Origin: Aquatica leii
Taxonomy: Eukaryota; Arthropoda; Insecta; Coleoptera; Lampyridae
Assembly (NCBI GenBank): GCA_035610365.1
Contig: CM069435.1
Span: 62,617,389-62,681,388 of the forward strand
Length of the DNA: 64,000 bases
Direction: 5' to 3'
Below, piece by piece: positions 11,312 to 19,010 of the stretch (position 1 is its first letter; every line of letters starts with the position of its first letter). A program made the translations under genes and the position numbers. The notes beneath the pieces were generated by a model, which was not told the DNA's origin, made no database searches, and worked only from the letters and a program-made list of their open reading frames with translations.

Positions 11312-11870
11312 GGTTATAAACGACTTTCGGCTTATACCGCGTCGTAGTGAAACACCCAGACTTAGGCTTGGTCATAGTCTCTTCTTGAGAGTCAAAACAA
11401 GAAGCAGAACTTGGCCTTTGCCGTATTGTCGTTCGTGAACCCTGACGTTTCGCAAGACATTGCAACTTTCATCTTCAGAGTAGTAAATGTGACTGAAAGA
11501 AAAAGTTTAAATGACGATATTTATACCCCTAGCGATTACCGTGATTAACGAACCTTATCTTTCCGTTACCGCTTCACTGACTTCGTTGTTACTCGGAGTA
11601 AGTGTTTGTGTCCTTTCCAAGAAGATCGATCTTTGTCTTAGAGGATATAATACTGGTAGTCAAGATTTGCTGAGTTTTAAACCGTCTTCTCGGTTCATAT
11701 TCCATAGATGTTTCTCTATTTCCACAGCTTCGCGGATTAGTCTGGGAAAGTAGAAAGAAGTTCTAGCTAACACTTTAGTTTGGTCAAAGTTCACCGTGTG
11801 TCCTTGGTTCCACACGTGTTCTGCCACTACTGATTTAGTAACTCTGCGGCGAAAGCTTAAGATTTTATAT
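11312..11870 (-). mobile_element. PLE-2, 5'-truncated Penelope-like insertion in Gypsy-B
   Basis: A 559-bp insertion flanked by an exact 11-bp duplication TGTAAAAACAT (11301-11311 and 11871-11881). Skipping the insertion joins the two halves of the Gypsy frame precisely, with FLQS before and KYDIIVIYKPGKP after. Inside, the minus-strand frame 11863-11660 matches the C-terminal part of a GIY-YIG endonuclease: TKSVVAEHVWNQGH, then RLIREAVEIEKHLWNMNRED with the catalytic E of the REA.EI helix kept. The 3' untranslated part (11480-11312) holds CTGAAGATGA ... GCGAAACGTCAG, the decayed hammerhead-like motif of PLE ends. Reverse transcriptase is missing through 5' truncation. Confidence 0.85.
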
Positions 11871-11881
11871 TGTAAAAACAT

Positions 11882-12180
11882 CTTTTGAAGCCTAGACAAA
11901 CATTTATCTGATTGTTTATTAAACGTTGTCATCAACGGTTGGTGATCAGTTTCTACACTTTCTACTACAACTTTTTTTCCATATACATGCTGATGGAATT
12001 TCTCAAGTCAAAACAAATAGCAACCATTTCTTTTTCAATAACCGCTTACCGTTCTTGAACCTTCGTGAACGCTTTAGATGCATATGCGCACGGTAAATTA
12101 TTTTGAAACAGCACGTCACCTACCCTAGCATCTACTGATAAAATTATTTACCTATCCAAAGTAAGAAAAGTAAGTGTTCC
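11882..12180 (-). pseudogene. Gypsy-B RNase H region
   Basis: Minus-strand fragments in order: VGDVLFQNNLPCAYASKAFT (12130-12070), then VIEKEMVAICFDLR (12040-12000), then after shifts MTTFNKQSDKCLSRLQKMF (11933-11885). These match the Gypsy RNase H sequence GAVL.Q...PVAYAS..L, then EKE.LAI.FA, then the R.QR block. The usual SDHKPL motif is mutated beyond reading. The stops and frame shifts mean it is not functional. Confidence 0.7.
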
Positions 12181-12341
12181 GTTTGTGGAAAGCAGCTTTA
12201 TTTTGTATCTTGACCATTGATAAATTTACTTTTGACGTAATAACGTTTACATTTATAACAAAAAGGAATTAACAGATAAAACTAAAAAAATTAATTTGAT
12301 TAAAGTGAAAGAATGCTGTTGGTATTTTATACTTTTAGTTT

Positions 12342-12766
12342 TGTTGTTTTGGAAGAATATAATACAGCAAATTTCGAATTAAAAATATATTTTTAATTAC
12401 ATTTTCTAACCATTATAATTTGTAACGTTTCACACATACAAGTGCTTTTTCAAACATCTGGAAAAAATGTAAACTATTTTAATAAAAAGGTACATATAAA
12501 TTTTTTTTTGTATTAAGTTTATATTAAGATAACATTTGTTAAATATTAATTAAATTTAAATTTAATGAACACTAAAATGGACTCCTGATAAATTTTTGTA
12601 AAATTGTAAAAATGACTTACCGAATTTTGTTAAATTAGTTGTTTTAATAATTATTGTCAAGTAAATTAAAAAATTACGGAGGGAATTTCACCTCCAATCA
12701 ATTGATATAACATCTTGTTTAATTAATTTTGATTTAATTATAATGAAATTAATGTTGGGAAGAACA
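12342..12766 (+). repeat. PLE-3 left terminal inverted repeat
   Basis: The reverse complement of 15548-15972, with every position pairing as 28314 minus the coordinate and no net insertion or deletion. All segments compared were identical. Includes GGAGGGAATTTCACCTCC, itself a near-palindrome (12677-12694). Confidence 0.9.
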
Positions 12767-12950
12767 GTTGTAGTTATAAATTTTTATGGAAAATAACGTT
12801 GCACGTTGAAAGGTGATATTAAGAATGTGAATGGTGATAAGAAAAATGTTAAAAGTATTTGGAACAAAGTTTTGATTTTATAAGGAAGAAAGTAATAGTG
12901 CTTATTAAAATGTTAATTAAAATGTTTTATAATTTAATACTATAAATGAA

Positions 12951-14537
12951 TTATGTATTTATGATTTTGCAGTAAATATTACTTAAATTTATAATGTCAT
13001 TACGGTAATTGATCGAATTATTGTTTTTTTTAATTTCAAACATTTCTAGAAAAAGTCTATTGTTTAAATTAGATTCAACGTATAAAATTTTTTTTTTTTT
13101 TGGGTTATTGAAATCAAAAAAATGGTTGTTATTGAATGAATGTTCCACTAATGCTGTTTTGTTATTGGTTTGAGTTGTGTAATAATTTTTTACAGAGTTT
13201 TTGTGTTGTTGCATACGTTTTTTTAGTAACTGTTTAGTTTGTCCAATATATACGTTTTGACAAGATAAGCATGATACACTATAAATTACATTAGATTGAA
13301 GGAGTAAAGGTGTAGGATCTTTTAATTTTGTAAAAAATGTTGTTTTTAAAGTGTTAGTGTTTTTAAATGAAATTGTAAAGTTATAATTGTTAAGTAGTTT
13401 TTTTATTTTTTCTGAAAAATCTTTGACATATGGTAAACTGAGATAGAAGTTTTTGGTAACTAGATTGTTATTGAATTCATTTCCTAGACAATTTGGTTGT
13501 AAGTTAATTGTTGTTTCTATGGATTGTTTTCTGATATAATTAATTTTTTTTAAACGTGATTTTATGTTTTTATTTATAAAGTTAGTTGGGTAATTGTTGT
13601 TAATTAGTATGTTTTTAATAATATTAATGTTACTTTGATGAAATTGTTTTGAGGATAAATTTATTGCACGATCTACTAAATTATTTATTACTGATTTTTT
13701 ATACGCAATCGGTGTGCTAGAATTATAATTAATGTACCTATCTGTTTTGATGTCTTTTTTATACCAGTTAGTGTCAATAGTTCCATTGTTGTTATGGGTA
13801 ATAGTTAAATCTAAAAAATTTATTTTATTATTTTTTTCAATTTCATAAGTGAATTTTAAAAGTGGATGAATATTGTTGAATCTTTTAAGAACATTTGAAA
13901 TTTCATTTTTATGTAAAATGATGAAGATATCATCGACGTATCTTTGATAAAAAGTAATATTACTTGAGTTGTTAAGTATTTTATTTTCTTGATCACCGAT
14001 TACTAAATCCGCTATAGTTGAAGAAATAGGTTGACCCATTGCTAGACCTTGAATTTGTTTGTAAATTGAATTTTTATAAGTAAAAATGGTTGAGTTTAAT
14101 ATTAAGTTTATAGCTTTAATGAAATCATTTTTTGGTATTAATGTATGTTTTTCTATTTTTGTCCAGTTATGATTGATGGAATTAATGACTAGGTTATGAG
14201 GTATATTGGTATACATTGATACTATGTCAAAAGAACAAATAATGTGTTGATCTGGAATCTTTAAGTTGCTAATGTTATCTTTAAATAACCATGAATTTTT
14301 AATGTTATATTTATTTTGAATAGTTGTGTTTGAGATGATTTTTGAAAGAAATTTTGACAATTGGTATAAAGGACTGGTACATGTTGAAACTATAGGACGT
14401 AGTGGGTTATTGTCTTTATGGAGCTTTGGTAGACCGTAAATTCTTGAGGGTAAACCATTATTGCAAATTAGTTTTTTGTAAGTAATTATATCTATCCATT
14501 GATTGTTGAGCCAAGAGATTTTAACATTGTGTTGCAT
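12951..14537 (-). CDS. PLE-3 reverse transcriptase / GIY-YIG endonuclease
   Basis: A 528-codon open frame encoding the core of a Penelope-type protein, which reverse-transcribes element RNA and nicks target DNA. Visible parts: YGLPKLHKDN and LRPIVS (residues 34-51), palm motif A SFDIVSMYTNIP (102-113, catalytic D104), motif B GLAMGQPISS (164-173), and motif C YVDD (200-203) with both aspartates. The GIY-YIG nuclease starts with VIYSV (417-421), has the C423/C426 pair and YIG (430-432), then R441, the EH...H segment (E465, H466, H472) and the catalytic E498 in RLFLEMFEI. All catalytic residues are present. The methionine is probably not the true start: the fingers region continues upstream in another frame past a one-base shift at about 14541. 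Expressed alone it would lack the N-terminal part. Confidence 0.85.
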   Translation of the reverse strand: MQHNVKISWLNNQWIDIITYKKLICNNGLPSRIYGLPKLHKDNNPLRPIVSTCTSPLYQLSKFLSKIISNTTIQNKYNIKNSWLFKDNISNLKIPDQHIICSFDIVSMYTNIPHNLVINSINHNWTKIEKHTLIPKNDFIKAINLILNSTIFTYKNSIYKQIQGLAMGQPISSTIADLVIGDQENKILNNSSNITFYQRYVDDIFIILHKNEISNVLKRFNNIHPLLKFTYEIEKNNKINFLDLTITHNNNGTIDTNWYKKDIKTDRYINYNSSTPIAYKKSVINNLVDRAINLSSKQFHQSNINIIKNILINNNYPTNFINKNIKSRLKKINYIRKQSIETTINLQPNCLGNEFNNNLVTKNFYLSLPYVKDFSEKIKKLLNNYNFTISFKNTNTLKTTFFTKLKDPTPLLLQSNVIYSVSCLSCQNVYIGQTKQLLKKRMQQHKNSVKNYYTTQTNNKTALVEHSFNNNHFFDFNNPKKKKILYVESNLNNRLFLEMFEIKKNNNSINYRNDIINLSNIYCKIINT

Positions 14538-14540
14538 TTA

Positions 14541-15130
14541 TTTTGTATTGAATCAGTAGGGTCTTTATCAATTTTTTCGTAAGTGTTTGTGTCATTGAGA
14601 ATGTTTGTCATTTTATCGTTATATTCTTTTTTATTGATGATTACAGTCTTTTGTGTTTTGTCTGCAGTGGTGATAATGATTTCAGGGTGTTGTTTAAGAA
14701 ATGTTTTTGTTTTATTTATTTGTGTAATGGATAGAGGATTAATTGAATTTGAAAAGTTGTCATTAGTATTGTTTGAAAAGAAAATATTTTTTTTAAATTT
14801 ATTTTTATGTTGTAAAATTGTAGTGCAAATGTCTGTACGAACTTTATTTTGTGTATCTGGTGTTAAATTTTTATGTTTGTTTCAATGTTAGCTATTATTT
14901 GTTCTGTGGGAAACTTGTCTGGTGTTGTAATGGGTAGATTAAATTTTGGTCCATGTTTATGACTTCAATAACATCTGTTGGTATGTTAATATTAGTTAAG
15001 TTGGCAATCAATTTTATTTTGGTAATTTTTGATATTTAAGTTTTTATTGACTGCATAATCATTTTCTTGTTTAATAGTTAGTAGATTTTTAAATTTTTTA
15101 TTATGAATGTTAATAATATTGTTTTTTAGT
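14541..15130 (-). pseudogene. PLE-3 N-terminal/fingers region, frame-shifted
   Basis: Coding sequence linking the N-terminal frame to the main frame. From 14541 to about 14945 it is open in one frame and includes KFNLPITTPDKFPTEQI, ITTADKTQKTVIINKKEY (PLE form I..ADKG...V.M....Y) and YEKIDKDPTDSI just before the main frame. Upstream, NLTNINIPTDVIEV and NLLTIKQENDYAVN lie in other frames. At least four single-base shifts (about 14541, 14958, 15010 and 15130) separate the pieces, mostly near A/T runs. The antisense open stretch at 14583-14891 is a by-product of this region. Confidence 0.75.
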
Positions 15131-15571
15131 TTATAATTTTGAAATACTAATATAAGGTAAAGTTTTTTCAAGATTTACTTTTATATTTTTAATTTTTTTA
15201 AATAAATAATTTTTTTGAATGAATAAATCTTTAATTAGTAATGAAAGTATTTTTTCACAAAATTTTGTTTTTGTTGATTGAAAAACTTGACTATTTTTTG
15301 ATTGAAAAAAATTTATATGATTTAATTTCATTCGTTTAACAAAATTCGGTAAGACATGATACCGCTTACAACTCAAAAGGAAATCCAAATTAGCACTCAC
15401 CTTTACAAATTTGTTGTTAATATTAATTTTTTTCTTTATTAACATGAAGATTTGTTTTTCATAATGAATATGTACGTGGTGGAGTATAGCTGTGAGTTGA
15501 GTAAATGGTAAGTTTTGTGGTTGTTGTCTTCTATAATCCATTTTTTTTGTTCTTCCCAACATTAATTTCAT
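15131..15571 (-). CDS. PLE-3 N-terminal domain
   Basis: A 146-codon frame, the start of the Penelope protein. Residues about 60-90 contain ANLDFLLSCKRYHVLPNFVK, the conserved PLE N-terminal motif (L..C....V.P.F.), followed by a lysine-rich, probably helical stretch. The first ATG lies inside the right terminal repeat (15571); a second in-frame ATG at 15542 lies just inside its border, so the repeat probably supplies promoter and leader. It ends at a stop produced by a frame shift near 15131. Confidence 0.7.
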   Translation of the reverse strand: MKLMLGRTKKMDYRRQQPQNLPFTQLTAILHHVHIHYEKQIFMLIKKKININNKFVKVSANLDFLLSCKRYHVLPNFVKRMKLNHINFFQSKNSQVFQSTKTKFCEKILSLLIKDLFIQKNYLFKKIKNIKVNLEKTLPYISISKL

Positions 15572-15972
15572 TATAATTAAATCAAAATTAATTAAACAAG
15601 ATGTTATATCAATTGATTGGAGGTGAAATTCCCTCCGTAATTTTTTAATTTACTTGACAATAATTATTAAAACAACTAATTTAACAAAATTCGGTAAGTC
15701 ATTTTTACAATTTTACAAAAATTTATCAGGAGTCCATTTTAGTGTTCATTAAATTTAAATTTAATTAATATTTAACAAATGTTATCTTAATATAAACTTA
15801 ATACAAAAAAAAATTTATATGTACCTTTTTATTAAAATAGTTTACATTTTTTCCAGATGTTTGAAAAAGCACTTGTATGTGTGAAACGTTACAAATTATA
15901 ATGGTTAGAAAATGTAATTAAAAATATATTTTTAATTCGAAATTTGCTGTATTATATTCTTCCAAAACAACA
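15548..15972 (-). repeat. PLE-3 right terminal inverted repeat
   Basis: Mirror copy of 12342-12766. Read on the plus strand it holds the motif order TTGAAAAAGCAC, TTGTAT, GTGTGAAACGTTAC at 15861-15892: a short hairpin (CAC/GTG) followed by GAAACGTTA. The same order occurs in the PLE-1 left end, TGAAAAAGTGCGC then GAAACGTTAC. This looks like a derived hammerhead core in which CTGATGA has decayed to CCAGATG. Confidence 0.9.
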
Positions 15973-15988
15973 AAAATAAAAAAATTAA

Positions 15989-17060
15989 GTTCAGGATTTC
16001 GATTAAAAAAAACTTTGTAAAAATTAACCTATTACATAACATTTAATAATCTAAATAAAAGTAACAAATCAAAAAAAGGAATGTAAAATGCGTTTCAATG
16101 TTGTAACCAAAACTTGAAAACTTCGATTACAACATTGACACGGTTTAAACCCAAAAGATTCTTTGTTTTAATTTTTTCGTTTTGCATCGCTTTTCATTGT
16201 AAGTTTAAATGCTTGTTTTTTTTATCAACTTTTTTTTCATATTGTACCAAAATTTATTCAAATAATAAAGCACATTTTTTTTCTTTTTTTTTGTACTTTG
16301 AATTGAAAACAAAAATTACATTTATTGGTTTTACGCTGTGTTGCATCTTTTATAGGAAGTTTTTCTTAAATAAATTTAAATTTAAATTTGTTTTACAAAA
16401 AATTGTTGGCTTATTAGTTTTCTTTATTTATCTTCAGTTTGAACAGTTAATTTTATTTAATACGTCACATTTTTTTAGTTTTGCTGCTAAAATCTTCAAA
16501 GTATCATCTTTTGATTTTTGATGACTCATCCGTTTTCTTCACTTTTTAATAAAAAAATTTATTTTACTTTGATAGTTAATAAAACTAATCGTATTATTTT
16601 TTTGTTACTTTCAGTTGTAGGTTCTTCTACAAATAAATGTTTTCAAAATTATTTAAAAAAATTGCAGTCGATAATTTTTTATTTTTTTTTCTTCAAGCTT
16701 CTTACATAGTTTTTCAGGTGACAAAAGTAGTTCTCGTCTTTTTTTTTAATTTTTTAGTATTTAGAAAATAAATTTTCATATATATTAAAAAAAAAATGTA
16801 ATCAAAAGCAATTTTGTTTTTTAAATTTTGGTTTCTTTGTTCTTTTCGAAATTTCGTTTATTTTTTACCTTAAATTAATACGTCTACTTTTCTATTGTTT
16901 TGGTATCAAAATTAGCTACTTAAACATACATAGCAATAGATTACTTTGTGCACGGAATTATCATATATTAACAATTATGCACAAATTTATATGTCATAAA
17001 CGTTTTTTCTTATAGCGCACATACCTTTTTATTCTCGCGGGTTATAATAAAACAACAATA
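15989..17060. other. T-rich stretch without recognisable genes
   Basis: Very T-rich on the plus strand, which makes long hydrophobic open frames (16114-16521 and 16518-16709) that I regard as composition artefacts. A perfect 11-bp hairpin CAATGTTGTAA/TTACAACATTG with a 20-base loop lies at 16096-16137. No element ends were identified. Confidence 0.5.
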
Positions 17061-17076
17061 TATAGGTAATAAACTA

Positions 17077-17240
17077 AATCGAACATTGTAGTTTTTATGG
17101 AAAATTTCTTGTGGGTAATTTATGTTAACATAACAATTAGAATAATTAACCAAATTAAATAGAAATCGAAAACTGTACTTTTTATTAAAAGCTCATTGTG
17201 GGAAATTTATGTTAACTGTAATTAGAACAATTGACTATAT
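17077..17240 (+). repeat. diverged tandem duplication, unit about 87 bp
   Basis: Copy 1 from 17077 (AATCGAACATTGTAG ... GGGTAATTTATGTTAAC) and copy 2 from 17164 (AATCGAAAACTGTAC ... GGGAAATTTATGTTAAC) align over most of their length with scattered differences and small gaps. No coding meaning is evident. Confidence 0.6.
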
Positions 17241-17837
17241 TAATATTTTGAGATGTATCCACGCTACTAGAATTACCCATCAAATTGGAATTATTGCTAG
17301 TTGCTATGTGATCGAAAAGTTTGGTAACTTCTAATTCAGTATTAATAGATGATAAATTGTCTTTTCCTCAGCGTTTGCCAGCAACGTCCCGATGAGCGAC
17401 AAAATGAGTGTCCAGTATATAATTCAAGATTCGGCAATTTTAGATAAACAGCTATTTTTTGGAATTCCACCAAAAACATTTTTTCTGACAACTTTGCATG
17501 ATGCATTTCCCATTCATGTTAGTCCAAAAAAACGGCAACTATCCATATTTATTGGACATAGAGCAAGATATTTCTTAGAAATTTTTACAAAACTTGGTAA
17601 TCTAAGGTTGTCAACTACACTAAACATTTGATTTCTTTTAGTTTTAGTAACTCGAATGGTGATCAGTAATAAGGATTTCAGATCTTGAATGTTATAAATT
17701 TCTACCTGTTTTTAAATACCGTTAATACCTAAATTAGAATAAATTCATTTAAGTTTTTTATAAAATATATTTCATCTAGACCTTGATACATAAAAGTTTT
17801 TATCTTTTTTATAGTTTTTGACTGTTTGGTCTTAAAT

Positions 17838-18053
17838 CTATCTGACTTTCTCTTTAAAAACCTGAATAAGCTTAAGTAAATGCTTATATGTATCTATGTT
17901 GAGGTTTACTTTGATAGCGGCGTTTAAGCATTGAATAATAAGATCACATCGAACAGAGTTTTTTCTTTTGATAACTAAGCTTTTTGCTTTTTCTGCAGCG
18001 TCATTAACTTCGTTCATTTTCCACCTTTTAAAGATCGCACAATAACCGGACAC
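17838..18053 (-). CDS. unrecognised 71-codon frame
   Basis: A lysine-rich, probably helical small protein with no cysteine cluster, signal or membrane segment. Centre: VNDAAEKAKSLVIKRKNSV; the second half NTD-like IDTYKHLLKLIQVFKEKV looks like an amphipathic helix. The DNA is less A+T-rich than its surroundings, which slightly favours real or formerly real coding sequence. The first in-frame ATG is at 18053 and a second at 18017 (KMNEVND). It could be an exon, a transposon piece or chance. No neighbours suggest a function. Confidence 0.2.
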   Translation of the reverse strand: MSGYCAIFKRWKMNEVNDAAEKAKSLVIKRKNSVRCDLIIQCLNAAIKVNLNIDTYKHLLKLIQVFKEKVR

Positions 18054-18330
18054 AAAATGAAACTAAGCTGTTTACTTGCTACCATAGTTACGTTTCAAAA
18101 CTTAAATGTAATCAAAGCAACATGCAACACTAAAGTTGTGCCAAAATAAACTTTTGATTAAAAAAAAATTTCATCCGTTCATAAAGTTGTGCATGTACCA
18201 CGGGCGTAACTTGCGTTTATGGCCTTTGACGTAAAGATTACGTCTTACGCCATAAAAACTTATATACGACCTAAATGCATAAATAATTATTATGTAATAT
18301 TATTAGTAGATATGATATGTATATTAATAA

Positions 18331-18418
18331 TTTTTTAGGGTAAATGGTATTATTTATTTAATACAATTTACAAGCTTGTAAATTGTACTAAATAAATACA
18401 CTATTTACCCTAAAAAAA
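18331..18418. repeat. 88-bp imperfect palindrome
   Basis: Two arms of 44 bases meet at AAGCTT (centre 18374/18375) without a loop. The left arm starts TTTTTTAGGGTAAATGG and the right arm ends ATTTACCCTAAAAAAA, with about four differences including one gap. No coding content. It could be a small foldback element or MITE, or a cruciform-prone sequence. Confidence 0.85.
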
Positions 18419-18615
18419 TCAATTATATGTTTTATGGTGAAACTTTTATGTCTAAAATATATGCATATTGTTTATTAAATAGTAAAATAAAGATGTGTTT
18501 AGTTTACATTATAATATTTCACATTGTTAGAAAAATGAAAAACTATATATCTTAATATTATTGCAATTTCTGTTGTAAACTACACCTTAACAATATTGAT
18601 TAATGTCTTTGCATT

Positions 18616-18746
18616 TTGCGTTCAAACTTTTGTGTGCTCAAACGTCTCACGTCTAAACGTTTTGCGCTTAACAATTGCGTTTAAAGGTATTGTGTCCAAA
18701 CGGTCGCACTCAAACTGTCGCGTTCAACTAGTCGCGTCCAAACATC
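18616..18746 (+). repeat. degenerate short-unit array, TCGCGTCCAAAC type
   Basis: About nine units of 13-16 bases with the core GCGTYYAAAC (for example TCGCGTCCAAAC, TTGCGTTCAAAC, TCTCACGTCTAAACG). It is clearly G+C-richer than the flanks and ends about 20 bases before a Tc1 transposase tail. The core resembles the array at 38902-39049. Confidence 0.75.
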
Positions 18747-18767
18747 CTATACCAACCTCATCTAGTA

Positions 18768-19010
18768 ACTGAATGGTTTAATGCAAATAATATTTTAGTT
18801 CTTGACTGGCGATGTTATAGCCCAGATTTAAACCCAATAAAGAACTTGTAGGGGCTATTAACTCAATATTCAAAGAAGACCACCAATTATACAAAGTTTG
18901 AAATCATTAATAATGCGTAAGATGATATTTTGGATGACTAATACTGTTTAAGTTTGTTTTATTTTATACCGTTAAGAGTGGCAAAAGTATTGATGACTTG
19001 ATATTAAAAA
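18768..19010 (+). pseudogene. Tc1/mariner transposase C-terminal remnant
   Basis: The reading frame shows LVTEWFNANNILVLDWRCYS and then SPDLNPIKNL, matching the Tc1 block V..W......VL.WP..SPDLNPIENLW, which holds the third catalytic acid. The catalytic E of NPIEN reads K. Downstream, DDILDD and PLRVAKVLM match the family C-terminus (P.R...V). Upstream domains are absent; the short-unit array lies in their place. Stops interrupt it, so it is inactive. Confidence 0.75.

Larger units (their letters stand above)
9428..12190 (-). mobile_element. Gypsy-B, 5'-truncated Gypsy element with nested insertions
   Basis: Reading right to left: RNase H region (12180-11882), nested PLE-2 (11870-11312), RNase H-to-integrase linker (11300-11040), integrase zinc-binding domain (11010-10770), a non-coding block (about 10735-10200), integrase core end (10140-10010), integrase C-terminus (9977-9582), purine tract and LTR. 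The order is that of a standard Gypsy pol. Gag, protease and the reverse transcriptase palm are missing, so the element is truncated near 12190. It probably belongs to the same family as Gypsy-A, judging from the LTR. Confidence 0.75.
12295..15976 (-). mobile_element. PLE-3, nearly complete Penelope-like element with inverted terminal repeats
   Basis: The element has 425-bp inverted terminal repeats (12342-12766 and 15548-15972) around a minus-strand coding region of about 2.6 kb. A 12-bp direct repeat TAAAAAAATTAA sits at 12283-12294 and 15977-15988 and may be the target-site duplication. If so, the left end has about 47 bases outside the repeat, as described for some Penelope LTR-like ends; because the string is A/T-only this is tentative. 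The terminal repeats show no mismatch in the stretches I compared, so the insertion should be recent, yet the 5' half of the coding region carries several single-base shifts. Confidence 0.85.

Noticed and set aside
14583..14891. 102-codon plus-strand frame
   Set aside because: Antisense to the PLE-3 fingers region, where the minus strand reads conserved Penelope motifs; the plus frame is a by-product.
16114..16709. 135- and 63-codon hydrophobic plus-strand frames
   Set aside because: Phenylalanine/leucine-rich translation of T-rich DNA; no membrane-protein pattern, family or codon signal supports a gene.
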